Shown here: piece after piece, positions 33,578 through 44,820 of the stretch
How the letters are laid out: each line of letters opens with the position of its first letter
Position numbering within the stretch: position 1 is the first letter of the stretch
Assembly: GCA_013349325.1 (NCBI GenBank)
Contig: DUZX01000024.1
Coordinates: 1-53,982 of the forward strand
Source of the DNA: Desulfuromonadales bacterium
GTDB lineage: Bacteria; Desulfobacterota; Desulfuromonadia; Geobacterales; Pseudopelobacteraceae
Reading direction: 5' to 3'
DNA length: 53,982 nucleotides
The notes under the pieces: model-generated
What the model saw: only the letters and a program-made list of their open reading frames with translations
Told to the model about the DNA's origin: nothing
Database searches by the model: none
Program-made: the position numbers and the translations under genes

Positions 33578-35827
33578 TTACATCGCTTGTGCATCCACGA
33601 CGGCGATGGCCGCCATATTGACGATATCATCAACGCTGTCTCCGCGTTGCAGAACGTGTACCGGCTTGTTCATACCAATCAGGATCGGTCCGATCGCCTC
33701 GGCTCCCCCCAGGTGATGCAGCAGCTTGTAGCAGATATTGCCCGAGTTCAGGTCAGGGAAAATCAGGATGTTGGCCTTGCCCTTCAGTTTCGAGAAGGTA
33801 AAGCCTTCCAGCAGGCCCTGAGAAACGGCAGTATCAGCCTGCATCTCGCCATCCACAATCAGGTCGGGGGCACGTTCCTTGACGATCTCGGTGGCACGTT
33901 TGACCTTTCTGGCCTGGGGGTGGTTGGCCGAACCGAAGTTGGAAAATGAGAGCATGGCGACGCGCGGCTCAATATCGAGCATGCGGACTTTCTCAGCTGC
34001 CAGAATGGCGGTCTCGGCTAGTTCCTCGGCGGTCGGATCAATCGTGACAGTCGTATCGGCCAGGAAGTAGACATCGTTCTTAAAGACCATCATGTAGAGG
34101 CCATGCACACTGGAGAGGCCCTGCTGCTTGCCGATGACTTCCAGCGCCGGGCGGATGGTTTCAGGGTAATGCGTGTCGATACCACCCAATAGGGCGTCGG
34201 CGTCACCCGTGTGAACCATCATGGAGCCGAAATGGGCGCGCGATTTGCGGCGCAGCAGGCGCTGGGATTCCGAGATCGTCAGTCCTTTGCGTTGACGCAG
34301 ATGGTACAGTTTTTCGGCATAGCTGTCGGTCAGTTCTGATTCGGCCGGATCAATAATCGGAACATCCAGATCGATATTCAGTTCCGACAATTTCTGTGTG
34401 ATTTTTTTACGATCACCGATCAGAACCGGATTGGCAATGCCTTCTTCAATCAGAGTCTGTGCGGCTCGCAGGGTTTTTTCATGCTCACCTTCAGGGAAGA
34501 CAATTTTTTTAGGATCGCTCTTGGCCTTGTTGATGATCATACGCATGATCTCTTTTGACTTGCCCTGGGTCGATTCAAGGTGCTCGATATACTTGGCCAT
34601 GTCTTCGATCGGCTGGCGGGCAACGCCGGTATCCATGGCTGCCTGGGCGATAGCCGGAGCGACATGTAGAAGTACGCGCGGATCGAACGGTTTGGGGATG
34701 ATGTAGTTGGGACCGAAGACGAATTTTTGGTTGCCGTAGGCTTTGCAGACTGAATCGGGGCATTCTTCGCGGGCTAATTGTGCCAGAGCCTTGACGGCTG
34801 CCAATTTCATCTCTTCATTAATGCAGGTGGCACGGCTGTCGAGAGCACCACGGAAGATAAATGGAAAGCCGAGTACGTTGTTGACCTGGTTTGGATAGTC
34901 GGAACGGCCGGTGGCAATCATGACATCGCCCCGGACCGCAAAGGCGTCTTCCGGAGTGATTTCCGGATCAGGATTAGCCATGGCAAAGATGACCGGGTGC
35001 GGAGCCATGCTGGCAACCATCTCTTTGGTGAAAGCGCCTTTTACGGAAAGTCCGAACAGGACGTCGGCCCCATTAGCGGCTTCTTCCAGTGTGCGGAAAT
35101 GAGTATCGGCGGCAAAGAGCTCTTTGTAAGGGTTCATCCCTTCAACACGCCCTTTGTAGATAACACCCTTGGTATCGCACATAATCATGTTGTTCGGCTT
35201 GACACCCAGGGCGATGGCCAGCTTGGCGCAGGAGTTGGCAGCAGCTCCGGCGCCGTTGACGACGATGCGGATATCTTCGATTTTTTTGTCGACCAGGTAG
35301 AGCGCATTCAGCAGAGCCGCAGAAGATATGATAGCTGTGCCATGCTGATCGTCGTGAAAGACCGGGATGTTCATGGTCTTTTTGAGCGTTTCCTCAATGT
35401 AGAAACATTCGGGAGCTTTGATATCTTCAAGGTTGATGCCGCCGAAGGTCGGTTCCAGAAGTTGGCAGGCCTTGATGATTTCATCCGGATCTTCCGTGTC
35501 GAGTTCGATGTCGAATACATCGATATCGGCAAAGCGTTTAAAGAGTACACCTTTGCCTTCCATAACCGGTTTGCCGGCCAGGGCGCCGAGATTACCAAGT
35601 CCCAGAACAGCGGTACCATTGGAAACGACTGCTATCAGGTTACCTTTAGCGGTGTATTTGTAGGCATCTTCCGGGTTCTTCTGGATGGCCAGACAGGGTT
35701 CAGCTACACCCGGAGAATAGGCCAGCGACAGATCGGCTGCGGTCTGACACGGTTTCGTGGAAACAACCTCAATTTTACCTTTACGGCCGCTGGAATGGTA
35801 GTCAAGTGCACTCGATTTTTTTGTCAT
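33578..35827 (-). CDS. maeB: NADP-dependent malic enzyme with a phosphotransacetylase-like domain
   Basis: 749 residues from the ATG at 35827 (AAGGAG six bases upstream; an ATG five codons earlier precedes that site). The N-terminal 420 residues are a malic enzyme: [38 protein letters not shown] and the tail [14 protein letters not shown]. It decarboxylates malate to pyruvate with NADP. From about 430 a phosphotransacetylase-like domain follows ([19 protein letters not shown] to [16 protein letters not shown]), a regulatory fusion typical of MaeB. The length matches. Confidence 0.96.
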   Translation of the reverse strand: MTKKSSALDYHSSGRKGKIEVVSTKPCQTAADLSLAYSPGVAEPCLAIQKNPEDAYKYTAKGNLIAVVSNGTAVLGLGNLGALAGKPVMEGKGVLFKRFADIDVFDIELDTEDPDEIIKACQLLEPTFGGINLEDIKAPECFYIEETLKKTMNIPVFHDDQHGTAIISSAALLNALYLVDKKIEDIRIVVNGAGAAANSCAKLAIALGVKPNNMIMCDTKGVIYKGRVEGMNPYKELFAADTHFRTLEEAANGADVLFGLSVKGAFTKEMVASMAPHPVIFAMANPDPEITPEDAFAVRGDVMIATGRSDYPNQVNNVLGFPFIFRGALDSRATCINEEMKLAAVKALAQLAREECPDSVCKAYGNQKFVFGPNYIIPKPFDPRVLLHVAPAIAQAAMDTGVARQPIEDMAKYIEHLESTQGKSKEIMRMIINKAKSDPKKIVFPEGEHEKTLRAAQTLIEEGIANPVLIGDRKKITQKLSELNIDLDVPIIDPAESELTDSYAEKLYHLRQRKGLTISESQRLLRRKSRAHFGSMMVHTGDADALLGGIDTHYPETIRPALEVIGKQQGLSSVHGLYMMVFKNDVYFLADTTVTIDPTAEELAETAILAAEKVRMLDIEPRVAMLSFSNFGSANHPQARKVKRATEIVKERAPDLIVDGEMQADTAVSQGLLEGFTFSKLKGKANILIFPDLNSGNICYKLLHHLGGAEAIGPILIGMNKPVHVLQRGDSVDDIVNMAAIAVVDAQAM

Positions 35828-35879
35828 TTTTTCTCCTTTCATACGTCATTAGTCTACTGAATTATCAAACGCTGTCTTT

Positions 35880-35908
35880 TATCTATAGTAAAAAATGCCG
35901 TTTGTCAT
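35880..35908 (-). promoter_or_regulatory. Putative sigma-70 promoter of maeB
   Basis: On the minus strand, ATGACA, a 17-base spacer and TAGATA, about 50 bases before the maeB start. A good match except for the first base of the -35 box. Confidence 0.5.
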
Positions 35909-35970
35909 GCTAATTTTTTTTTCAAGATAACAAACCTTTGGGATAGAATATTTAATTATAAATAAAACTG

Positions 35971-37395
35971 TTATGACAAATCACTGCGCGACATCTTCAG
36001 GCGTTTGCTGAGGGCCGGCTGGGATATGCCGAGCAGCCTCGCCGCGATGGTCTGATTGCCGTTGGCGCGCGTCATGGCCTCTTGAACCAGCAGTTCGGCG
36101 GCTTCTCCAAAGGTCGGTAGCCGCTGGAGTCCGCAGTACAGATTACGTTCCGGATTTTGAACAAAAGAGGGAGTGTTCGATCCATCCGGGCGGTTGATAG
36201 TATTAAGGAAGGTATCCATAGAGAGAATCCGGTCGCGGTGGGTGCTGACGGCATTATAGATCATGGCTTTCAATTCGCGGACGTTACCCGGAAAACGGTA
36301 GGTTCCCAGCAGCTGAACAAGTTCGCGGGGCGGAGTCGGTTTTTTCTTGCTGAGCGAGCGGGCGGCTTCCTCCAGAAAATGTTCCAGCAGCGGACCAAGA
36401 TCTGTCAGACGCTCACGCAGTGGCGGCACCTGCACCAGGTGCGTACAGAGCCGGTAATACAGGTCGCGACGGAAGGTGCCGGCGACCTGTTTCTGTGCCA
36501 GATCCTGGTGCGTTGCAACAATGATGCGTGCCTTGAGTCGTTTGGGGCGGTCGCTGCCGATCGGGAAGTATTCGCCTTCCTGCAGGAGCCTGAGCAGTTT
36601 GACCTGGGAGGCGATGCTCAAGTCGCCGATTTCGTCAAGAAAGAGGGTGCCGTCAACCGCTTCCTCGATCATACCTCGCCGGGCCTGATCTGCACCGGTA
36701 AACGCCCCGCGCAGATGCCCGAAGAGCGTATCGGCAAAGACGGTGTCATCGAGCCCAGCCACGTTGACCGCTATCAGATGTCCACGGCAGCCGCTCAACG
36801 TATGGGCCGCCCTGGCGATCAGCTCTTTACCAACGCCGCTTTCCCCAGTGATCAGTAGCGGCTCAGAGCTTAATGCGACCGCTTCTATATAGGCAAAGAT
36901 GGCGTGCATTGCCCGGTCGGTGGTGACAATGCCGGCGAATGCTTCGGGATGTTTCAGCTCTCCGGACAGCATGCGGCTCGACATCTCGCGATTTTGACGT
37001 TCCAGTTCCAGCATGCGGATAGCCCGCAGTACGCCGCTGACCAGGCGATCCTCTTCAACCGTTTTGACGAAGTAATCAAAGGCACCCAGTTTAATGCAGG
37101 TCACCGCACTTTCGATCTGATTCATGCCACTGATAATAATAACGGCAACTCCGGGATGCTGCTCAGTAATCAGTTTCAGCAGATCCTCTCCCGACAGATG
37201 CGGCATAGTCAGATCAAGCAGCACCAGTCCGATTTCGTGCTGATTGAGCAGGTCCGGCACCTGGCGACTGTCTTGGCAAGACATGATGTTGGATATGCCG
37301 GCGGAACGTTCCAGCGTCAGGCTCAGCGAACGGAGCCAGGCCGGTTCATCGTCAACAAGTAAAATGCCTACATTCGGATACGTGGATGATGTCAT
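35971..37395 (-). CDS. Sigma-54-dependent response regulator (NtrC family)
   Basis: 474 residues. Receiver domain with Asp61 (LVLLDLTMPHLSG), Asp15/Asp16 and Lys111. AAA+ domain with Walker A GESGVGKE (184-191), GAFTGA (230-235, sigma-54 contact loop) and Walker B LFLDEIGD (251-258), then a C-terminal Fis-type helix-turn-helix (TIAARLLGISQPALSKRLK). It activates RpoN promoters when phosphorylated. Its start overlaps the end of the sensor kinase gene by four bases, so kinase and regulator are coupled. Target genes are not evident in the window. Confidence 0.95.
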   Translation of the reverse strand: MTSSTYPNVGILLVDDEPAWLRSLSLTLERSAGISNIMSCQDSRQVPDLLNQHEIGLVLLDLTMPHLSGEDLLKLITEQHPGVAVIIISGMNQIESAVTCIKLGAFDYFVKTVEEDRLVSGVLRAIRMLELERQNREMSSRMLSGELKHPEAFAGIVTTDRAMHAIFAYIEAVALSSEPLLITGESGVGKELIARAAHTLSGCRGHLIAVNVAGLDDTVFADTLFGHLRGAFTGADQARRGMIEEAVDGTLFLDEIGDLSIASQVKLLRLLQEGEYFPIGSDRPKRLKARIIVATHQDLAQKQVAGTFRRDLYYRLCTHLVQVPPLRERLTDLGPLLEHFLEEAARSLSKKKPTPPRELVQLLGTYRFPGNVRELKAMIYNAVSTHRDRILSMDTFLNTINRPDGSNTPSFVQNPERNLYCGLQRLPTFGEAAELLVQEAMTRANGNQTIAARLLGISQPALSKRLKMSRSDLS

Positions 37396-39140
37396 GTCAG
37401 TTCTTTCCTCCTGTTACAGGGGAGTGTCAGGGTCACGGTTGTTCCCTCGCCGGGAGCGGAATTGAACTGAAGCGAACCCTCATGCTCTTTGACGATACTT
37501 GCAGAGACTGAAAGGCCGAGTCCGGTGCCGCCACTTTCGCGCTTGGTCGTGAAAAAAGGGTCCGTCAGGCGGCTGACATTTTCGGGGGTGATGCCGACAC
37601 CTTGGTCCCTGAGGCGGAATATCACTGATTCAGTATCCTGGTCGTAGCTGGTCGTCAGGGCAATGCTCTGCCCGTTATCTGTCAATGCCTGACACGCATT
37701 TAGTATCAGGTTGATCAGCACCTGCTCGATACGTTGGGAACTTCCGGTTACCAGAGGTAGTCCGGCGGCATACTCAGCGCTGAAGAGGATCGTTGCAGCC
37801 CGAATTGATGGTTCCGTCAGTCGAATGGCAGCCTGGGCGATCAGATTGATGTCTACCGGATCGGTTGCCGGTGAGCTGTCCTGGCGGGAAAAATCTTTTA
37901 ATTCTTCGACGATGCGTTTGATGCGATTGGCAGCCTCCTGCATCTCATCAAGCAGATGCGGTACTTCAGTGCGCATGCGGGAGTAGGGGAGTCCGCCCAA
38001 TGTGAAATCGCCCTGATCATCATAGTGCCGGTCGAGCAGTTCCTCTGTGTCACGGTAGACATCTTTGATAATCGGCATATTGAGCAGAATCAGCCCGTTG
38101 GGATTGTTGATTTCATGCGCAACCCCCGCTACCAGGACTCCGAGTGAGGCCATCTTGTCAGCCTGAATCAGCTTGCTCTGATGGAGTTTCAGCTCTTCAA
38201 GGGCGCGCTTGCGCTCGGTTACTTCCTGAGCCAGTTCGGAGGTACGTCGGGCGACCTGTTTGTGCAGGGTTCGCGACCAGAGCAGGGTGCCGGCCAGTAT
38301 CGCGAGCAGCGGCACCAGCACTATGCTGCCATAGCGAACGACCTTCTCCCAGGCGACTTTGGGGGGGCCGAGCACACCCAGCCATTTGTCGTAAATCTCC
38401 TGGTAGCGCCCGGTCTTTTTCAGGATCGCCAGCCCTTCATTAAAACGGGCCAGCAGCTCTTCATTTCCTTTTCGGACTGCGTAGCAGTATCTCTGGCTGG
38501 AGATGCTTTTGGCGACCGGCACCAGGTTGGAGAGTTTCAGCTCACGGATAATGTACATGCCGGGCAGCATGGCCAGTACGGCGTAGTCATGCTTGCCGGA
38601 TGCAAGCAGGCGCAATGCATCAGCCGGTGTATCGGTCAGGAACAGTTCTTTGGCAAACCCCAGCGAGTTTAGATAGTCATGCATGATGCCGTCCTGAAAA
38701 ACGACGATTTCTTTTCCGCGCAGCTTTTCAACGGAGTTGACGGCAGGAGTTTCCTTGCGAGCAAAGATCGCATGCGAGATAATCGTGTGTGGCGGAGAAA
38801 ACGTCAGTGTCCTGGCCCGGTCATTCGAATAGGAAATGCCCTGCAGGACGTCCACAGATCCTTTCAGGAGAGCGGTACGCATTTCTGACCAGCCGCCGAA
38901 GCGGAATTCGACCTCCATCCCCATTACGTCGGCAATCGCCCGGGTCAGCTCGACATTGTAGCCGGTCGGATTTCCATTTTTATCCAGAAACTCGTAGGGG
39001 GGGTAGTCGCGATCCCCACCGACAATTATAACCGGTGGTACTGCCACGTCAATTTCTGCTGCCTGGAGCGGGAGGGGCTGTATAAAGGTGCAGAGCAGAA
39101 ACAGCACCGGAAAAAGATAACGATGGTTTTTCAGATTCAT
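37392..39140 (-). CDS. Sensor histidine kinase with a periplasmic solute-binding (SBP_bac_3) domain
   Basis: 582 residues. A signal peptide (cut near LQAAE), then one SBP_bac_3 domain at about 35-255 (VGGDRDYPPYEFLDKNGNPTGYNVEL ... GRYQEIYDKWLG), the type that binds amino acids or small ligands. One membrane helix (SIVLVPLLAILAGTLLWS) comes next, a coiled segment, then HisKA with His342 (VAHEINNP) and a HATPase domain (NLILNACQAL, LRDQGVGI, GGTGLGLSV). It senses a small periplasmic ligand directly and phosphorylates the coupled sigma-54 regulator. The ligand is unknown. Confidence 0.94.
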   Translation of the reverse strand: MNLKNHRYLFPVLFLLCTFIQPLPLQAAEIDVAVPPVIIVGGDRDYPPYEFLDKNGNPTGYNVELTRAIADVMGMEVEFRFGGWSEMRTALLKGSVDVLQGISYSNDRARTLTFSPPHTIISHAIFARKETPAVNSVEKLRGKEIVVFQDGIMHDYLNSLGFAKELFLTDTPADALRLLASGKHDYAVLAMLPGMYIIRELKLSNLVPVAKSISSQRYCYAVRKGNEELLARFNEGLAILKKTGRYQEIYDKWLGVLGPPKVAWEKVVRYGSIVLVPLLAILAGTLLWSRTLHKQVARRTSELAQEVTERKRALEELKLHQSKLIQADKMASLGVLVAGVAHEINNPNGLILLNMPIIKDVYRDTEELLDRHYDDQGDFTLGGLPYSRMRTEVPHLLDEMQEAANRIKRIVEELKDFSRQDSSPATDPVDINLIAQAAIRLTEPSIRAATILFSAEYAAGLPLVTGSSQRIEQVLINLILNACQALTDNGQSIALTTSYDQDTESVIFRLRDQGVGITPENVSRLTDPFFTTKRESGGTGLGLSVSASIVKEHEGSLQFNSAPGEGTTVTLTLPCNRRKELT

Positions 39141-39243
39141 ATGCCTCCCTGCAAGAGAGTCGTCTCACGCCACTATTACCGAATAACAGACATATTGTGA
39201 ATATAAAATCAGGTTTGTTATTGAAAAAGTAAAAAAGTCGGGT

Positions 39244-40515
39244 ATGCTTGCGCCTATGATAACTACAACTACTCTTGTAAACGGCGTAAGAATTGTAACC
39301 CAGCATGTTGACCGGATGCATACGGTTACGCTTGGCATCTGGGTTGCGAACGGCACCCGCCATGAAGATCCGCACGAAAACGGTGTTGCCCATTTTATCG
39401 AACACATGCTCTTTAAAGGGACCGAGCGCCGCTCTGCACATCAGATATCGCGTGAAATAGACTCCATGGGTGGCATTCTGAACGCCTTTACCAGCCATGA
39501 ATATGTCTGCTATTACGCCAAGGTTCTGGCCAAATTCATGCCGCGCGCCGCAGATCTGCTGACGGACATTTTTCTGAATTCCACCTTTCCGCTCGACGAG
39601 ATCGAACGTGAGCGCAAGGTCGTTCTGCAGGAAATCAAGATGCGTGATGATTCTCCGGAAGAGTACATCCATGACACGTTTCATCAGAACTTCTGGCGGG
39701 GGCAAATGCTCGGCATGCCGGTTCTGGGGAGCGAACAGACGGTTTCCGATCTCTCACGCGATTCAATTCTGAAGCATAAGGATAGTCGCTATCGGCCGTC
39801 AGATATTATTATTGCTGCGGCTGGAAATGTCTGCCACGACGAGTTGGTCACAATTCTGAAACCCCTGTTTTCAGGAATTTCCTCTCCTTGGAATCCTCAC
39901 ATAAACGATGCTTTTGCTGTAGCCGACACCAAGCTGAATCTGATTGAGCGTGAGATGGAACAGACTCTGGTCTGCCTTGGTACTCGTTCGTTCCATTATG
40001 ACCATCAGGATCGCTATGCACTGTTTCTGTTAACGACGATTCTTGGCGGCGGAATGAGCTCGCGCCTGTTTCAGGAGGTTCGTGAAAAGAAAGGGCTGGC
40101 ATATTCGGTCTACTCATACATTGTGTCGCATGCGGATTCGGGGGCGCTGGTTGTCTATGCCGGTACGGAGAAGGCACATTGTCGCGAGGTGCTTGATATA
40201 GCACAGCGCGAAATGGTGCGACTTGTTGCTGAAGAAGTACCGCAGGACGAACTGGATGCAGCCCGCGAACAGCTCAAAGGCAAAACACTCATGTCGCTCG
40301 AAAGCAGCGATAACCTGATGACCCGTCTGGCGAAAAATGAAATTTATCATCAGAAACAGCAACCGATCGAGGATGTTATTGCCAACTACGATGTGGTCAG
40401 CAGTGCAGATATCCAGAGGGTTTCACAGGAAATATTCCGCAGAGAATTCCTGCATCTGGAAGTAATGGGGCCCGTTGCTGATCTGGGATTAAACGTCGAG
40501 ATGCTTTCCGTATAA
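39244..40515 (+). CDS. M16-family zinc peptidase
   Basis: 423 residues. HxxEH motif AHFIEHMLFKGT (His50, Glu53, His54) and a downstream Glu in REIDSMGGILNA and LQEIKMRDD. The C-terminal half has the second M16 domain (VREKKGLAYSVYSYI). Such single-chain processing peptidases (PqqL/YmxG-like) act as dimers in the cytosol or periplasm. No signal peptide is seen. In many Firmicutes and Deltaproteobacteria a gene of this type lies near dut or pyr genes. The start has no clear ribosome site; a second ATG lies four codons in. Confidence 0.93.
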   Translation: MLAPMITTTTLVNGVRIVTQHVDRMHTVTLGIWVANGTRHEDPHENGVAHFIEHMLFKGTERRSAHQISREIDSMGGILNAFTSHEYVCYYAKVLAKFMPRAADLLTDIFLNSTFPLDEIERERKVVLQEIKMRDDSPEEYIHDTFHQNFWRGQMLGMPVLGSEQTVSDLSRDSILKHKDSRYRPSDIIIAAAGNVCHDELVTILKPLFSGISSPWNPHINDAFAVADTKLNLIEREMEQTLVCLGTRSFHYDHQDRYALFLLTTILGGGMSSRLFQEVREKKGLAYSVYSYIVSHADSGALVVYAGTEKAHCREVLDIAQREMVRLVAEEVPQDELDAAREQLKGKTLMSLESSDNLMTRLAKNEIYHQKQQPIEDVIANYDVVSSADIQRVSQEIFRREFLHLEVMGPVADLGLNVEMLSV

Positions 40516-40570
40516 CCATAATAAATTACAACTTGATTTTGATTTTATAGATTATACCTTTAAAACGTGC

Positions 40571-40600
40571 TTGACCTGTTTCCGTATTGAATGGTACTGT
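40571..40600 (+). promoter_or_regulatory. Putative promoter of the pyr operon
   Basis: TTGACC, 18 bases, TACTGT, about 140 bases ahead of pyrR. The long leader between it and the start codon contains the terminator below, as expected for control by attenuation. Confidence 0.5.
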
Positions 40601-40628
40601 GCCAACGAAATAAATACCCCCTTTTAAT

Positions 40629-40645
40629 CTGGTACGAGATGCCAG
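40629..40645 (+). promoter_or_regulatory. Leader hairpin upstream of pyrR
   Basis: CTGGTA/TGCCAG forms a six-pair stem with a CGAGA loop between the promoter and terminator. It may be the protein- or uridine-nucleotide-controlled part of an attenuator. It does not clearly match the Bacillus PyrR binding loop. Confidence 0.3.
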
Positions 40646-40682
40646 CAAAGGTGACATCATGGATAAACAAAATTTATACATC

Positions 40683-41276
<594 letters not shown>

Positions 41277-41289
41277 GGGGGGATACGGT

Positions 41290-42225
41290 ATGGCCGAATT
41301 CAAGCACAAACACATTATTGCCCTGCGGGATCTGTCTAAAGAAGATATCGAGCTGTTGATTTCGACTGCGGAAAGCATGCGGGAGATCAATAACCGTGAC
41401 ATCAAGAAGGTCCCAACACTGCGTGGTAAGACGATCATTAACCTGTTTTATGAGGCATCCACCCGTACGAGGACCTCTTTTGAGATTGCCGGCAAGCGGC
41501 TTTCAGCTGATACGGTCAACATTACGACGTCTTCAAGTTCGGCCACCAAAGGTGAAACCCTGTCTGATACGGCTCTGAACCTTTTGGCGATGAAACCGGA
41601 TATCATCGTCATGCGCCACTCCGTCTCAGGATCGCACTATTTTCTGGCGAACAAGGTCAACTGTTCGATTATCAATGCCGGAGACGGTGCCCACGAACAT
41701 CCGTCGCAGGGTCTTTTGGACATGCTGACCATGAAGGATCGTTACGGGCGTCTGGATGGCCTGAAAGTTGCGATTGTCGGCGATATTACCCACAGTCGTG
41801 TAGCCCGCTCCAATATTCAGGGGTTGACCAAGCTGGGCTCTTCAGTGTTTTTGGCCGGTCCTCCCACCATGTTGCCGCCCGGAGTTGAAAAACTGGGTAA
41901 CGTAACGGTCTGTTCTTCGATGAACGAGGCGCTGCAGGATGCTGATGTTGTCATGATGCTGCGGATTCAGCAGGAGCGCCAGGGTAAAACCCTCATGCCG
42001 AATGCACGTGAATATTCGCGATATTTCGGACTTAATCCGAACAATATCAAACTGGCCAAGCCGAACGCCATTGTCATGCATCCCGGTCCGATCAATCGTG
42101 GTGTGGAGATGTCTTCCAGTACCGTTGACGGTGAGCAGTCCTGGATTCTGAAACAGGTCGAAAACGGCGTGGCGGTCAGGATGGCAATGCTGTATCACGT
42201 CTGCGGCGGCGAGATGGGCGAATAA
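41290..42225 (+). CDS. pyrB: Aspartate carbamoyltransferase, catalytic chain
   Basis: 311 residues from the ATG at 41290 (GGGGGG upstream); the frame extends further up but inside pyrR. It catalyses carbamoyl phosphate + aspartate to carbamoyl aspartate. Carbamoyl-phosphate site STRTRTSFE (57-65); HPSQGLLD and [11 protein letters not shown] are conserved. The start is 14 bases after the pyrR stop. No pyrI regulatory chain is in the window. Confidence 0.97.
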   Translation: MAEFKHKHIIALRDLSKEDIELLISTAESMREINNRDIKKVPTLRGKTIINLFYEASTRTRTSFEIAGKRLSADTVNITTSSSSATKGETLSDTALNLLAMKPDIIVMRHSVSGSHYFLANKVNCSIINAGDGAHEHPSQGLLDMLTMKDRYGRLDGLKVAIVGDITHSRVARSNIQGLTKLGSSVFLAGPPTMLPPGVEKLGNVTVCSSMNEALQDADVVMMLRIQQERQGKTLMPNAREYSRYFGLNPNNIKLAKPNAIVMHPGPINRGVEMSSSTVDGEQSWILKQVENGVAVRMAMLYHVCGGEMGE

Positions 42226-42240
42226 ATTTCTGTAAACCAC

Positions 42241-42335
42241 ACCACAGAGTCACAGAGCAGACAGTAGGTTATAAAAATATATTGTAAGATTCTGAATAAA
42301 ACCCGATTTCTCTCTGTTCTCAGTGGCTCCGTGGT
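42241..42335. repeat. Imperfect inverted repeat between pyrB and pyrC
   Basis: ACCACAGAGTCACAGAG at 42241-42257 and the reverse complement of 42312-42335 (ACCACGGAGCCACTGAG) match at 14 of 17 bases. This 'accacagaggcacagag' type of repeat is common between genes in many bacteria and lies inside the operon without breaking it. Confidence 0.6.
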
Positions 42336-42377
42336 GAGATTATATTTTTAGGTACAAATTTTTTGTGAGGTGACTCT

Positions 42378-43652
42378 ATGAACCTGTTGATAAAAAACGG
42401 TCGCGTAATTGACCCTTCCCAGAACATTGATGATGTGCTGGATGTCATTGTGGAAAATGGTCTGGTTAAAGAGATCGGAAAAGGGCTGAAGGCACCGTCA
42501 GGAGCCGAAATCATTGACGCAACCGGAAAATACGTGGTGCCGGGGTTGATCGACATGCACGTGCATCTTCGTGATCCGGGGCTGGAGTACAAGGAAGATA
42601 TCATTTCAGGTACGAAAGCGGCCGTTGTCGGCGGCTTTACCTCGGTCTGCTGCATGCCCAATACCAAGCCGACCATCGATAACAAGGCGATTGCCAGTTA
42701 CATCATCAATAAGGCCAAAACGGAAGGTTTTTGTAATGTCTTTCCGGTGGGCTCTATTACCTACGGGCTTTCCGGCGAGCGTATGTCCGAGATGGGCGAG
42801 CTGATGGAATCAGGTTGTGTCGGAGTTTCTGATGACGGTAAACCGGTCAATAACAGCGAGCTGATGATGCGTGCGCTTCAATACGCCGCCGGGATCGGAA
42901 TCATGGTGATTTCGCATGCCGAGGAGTTGGAGCTGGTGGGGGAGGGGACCATGAACGAAGGGTACACCTCGACCGAGCTTGGTTTGAAGGGCATTCCGCG
43001 TGTTGCCGAAGATATCGCAACCGCCCGGGAAACACTGCTGGCTGAATATACCGGATCACCGATTCATATCGCTCATGTCTCCACCAAGGGGGCGGTGCGA
43101 ATTATCCGGGAGGCAAAGGCGCGCGGCGTCAAAGTTACCTGTGAAACCGCACCGCACTATTTTACGTTAACCGATGACGCTGTGCGTGGCTACAACACCA
43201 ACGCCAAGATGAATCCGCCGCTGCGTGAAGCGGATGACGTGGCCGCCATTAAGGAAGGGCTGCGGGACGGTACAATTGACGCTATTGCCACCGATCATGC
43301 ACCCCATCATCTGGATGAAAAAGATGTCGAATTTAACGTGGCCCTGAACGGGATTATCGGGCTTGAAACGTCGCTGCCACTATCGCTGAAACTGGTGGAT
43401 GATGGTGTATTGACGCTGAATCAGCTGGTTGCAGCGATGTCATGTCAACCTTCTAAAATTCTCAGCCTGAATCGCGGAGCTCTGACAACAGGCGCAATCG
43501 CAGATATCACTCTGATTGATCCAAGCGTAGAGTGGGTTGTCGAGGCGGACAAATTGGCCAGTAAGTCCAAAAATTCGCCGTTTCTGGGGTGGACAATGAA
43601 GGGCGCTGCAGTTGTCACGGTTGTTGGCGGTAAAGTTGTACACAGACGTTAA
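42378..43652 (+). CDS. pyrC: Dihydroorotase (type I)
   Basis: 424 residues. Metal ligands His61 and His63 in [10 protein letters not shown], and the ATDHAPHH block near 305-312. It closes carbamoyl aspartate to dihydroorotate. The long form with the second domain is typical of this clade. A ribosome site (GTGAGGTG) precedes the ATG after the inverted repeat. Third gene of the pyr run. Confidence 0.96.
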   Translation: MNLLIKNGRVIDPSQNIDDVLDVIVENGLVKEIGKGLKAPSGAEIIDATGKYVVPGLIDMHVHLRDPGLEYKEDIISGTKAAVVGGFTSVCCMPNTKPTIDNKAIASYIINKAKTEGFCNVFPVGSITYGLSGERMSEMGELMESGCVGVSDDGKPVNNSELMMRALQYAAGIGIMVISHAEELELVGEGTMNEGYTSTELGLKGIPRVAEDIATARETLLAEYTGSPIHIAHVSTKGAVRIIREAKARGVKVTCETAPHYFTLTDDAVRGYNTNAKMNPPLREADDVAAIKEGLRDGTIDAIATDHAPHHLDEKDVEFNVALNGIIGLETSLPLSLKLVDDGVLTLNQLVAAMSCQPSKILSLNRGALTTGAIADITLIDPSVEWVVEADKLASKSKNSPFLGWTMKGAAVVTVVGGKVVHRR

Positions 43653-43678
43653 AATAGAAATCTCAGGAGTCGTTATTT

Positions 43679-44803
43679 ATGAAAGCAATTCTTGCGCTCG
43701 CAGACGGGCGCATTTTTGAAGGAAAATCATTCGGAGCCAGCGGTGAATCCAGCGGTGAAGTGGTTTTTAATACCGCCATGTCTGGCTATCAGGAAGTCCT
43801 GACCGATCCATCGTACAAAGGACAGATGGTTACCATGACCTATCCGCAGATGGGCAATACCGGCATCAACCCTGAAGATATCGAGAGTCGCGGGCTGTTT
43901 TTGTCCGGATTTATCGTCAAGGAGTATCTGCCGTTCTATTCTAACTGGCGTGCCACGATGAGTCTCGACGCTTATCTCAAAGAAAATGGGGTGGTCGGCA
44001 TCCAGGGCATCGACACTCGCGCCCTGACACGTCATCTACGCGACAAGGGTGCCCAGAACGGCATCATTTCCACCATTGATTCTGATCATGCCAGCCTGAT
44101 TGCCAAGGCACAGGCTGCACCCTGTATGGCCGGGCTTGATCTGGCATCCGGTGTTTCCTGCGAGAAACCGTATCATTGGAGTGAGGGCGTCTGGGATCTG
44201 GCCGAAGGTTATCCGCAGGTTGATTCGGCTACGCTGAAATACAAAGTGGTCGCATATGATTTCGGCATCAAATATAACATCTTAAGATGTCTTGTGGATG
44301 CCGGGTGCGATGTGACGGTTGTTCCCGCGTCATGTGCGGCGGAGGATGTTCTGGCCATGAACCCGGATGGTATCTTCCTCTCCAACGGTCCCGGAGATCC
44401 GGAGCCGCTGCTGCAGGTGCAGCAGGAAATCAGAAAATTTGTTGGCAGGAAGCCTGTCTTCGGCATCTGTCTCGGTCATCAGCTGCTCGGTCTGGCGTTG
44501 GGTGGCAAGACCGTCAAGCTCCCGTTTGGCAATCATGGTTCCAACCTGCCGGTTATGGATATGCAGACCCGTAAGGTTGAAATAACCTCGCAGAATCATG
44601 GCTTTGCCGTAGATCTTGATTCGTTGGGCGAGGTTGCCTGTCTGGGACATGAAAACCTGAACGATCAAACAGTTGAAGGGATCAGTCACTGCAGTTTACC
44701 GATCTTCTCCGTCCAGCATCATCCGGAAGCCTCGCCGGGACCGCATGACTCCCAGTATCTGTTCGGGCGTTTTGTGGAGATGATGGAGAAGAACAGGTCA
44801 TAG
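43679..44803 (+). CDS. carA: Carbamoyl-phosphate synthase small subunit (glutaminase)
   Basis: 374 residues. Class I glutaminase triad: Cys264 (FGICLGHQLLG), His348 and Glu350 (VQHHPEASPG). The N-terminal CarA domain starts MKAILALADGRIFEGKSFGA. It feeds ammonia to CarB. AGGAG precedes the ATG. carB, which usually follows within one or two genes in Geobacter, is not seen within the window; the next gene encodes a Uma2 protein. Confidence 0.97.
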   Translation: MKAILALADGRIFEGKSFGASGESSGEVVFNTAMSGYQEVLTDPSYKGQMVTMTYPQMGNTGINPEDIESRGLFLSGFIVKEYLPFYSNWRATMSLDAYLKENGVVGIQGIDTRALTRHLRDKGAQNGIISTIDSDHASLIAKAQAAPCMAGLDLASGVSCEKPYHWSEGVWDLAEGYPQVDSATLKYKVVAYDFGIKYNILRCLVDAGCDVTVVPASCAAEDVLAMNPDGIFLSNGPGDPEPLLQVQQEIRKFVGRKPVFGICLGHQLLGLALGGKTVKLPFGNHGSNLPVMDMQTRKVEITSQNHGFAVDLDSLGEVACLGHENLNDQTVEGISHCSLPIFSVQHHPEASPGPHDSQYLFGRFVEMMEKNRS

Positions 44804-44820
44804 CAGGGGAGGGGGTAGCA

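Noticed and set aside
34778-35860. Long open frame (360 codons) on the plus strand
   Set aside because: It is antisense to the conserved malic enzyme gene, has no ribosome site and its protein shows no known pattern; GC-rich codon use of the real gene leaves the other strand open.
36157-36858. Open frame of 233 codons on the plus strand
   Set aside because: Antisense to the conserved AAA+ domain of the sigma-54 regulator.
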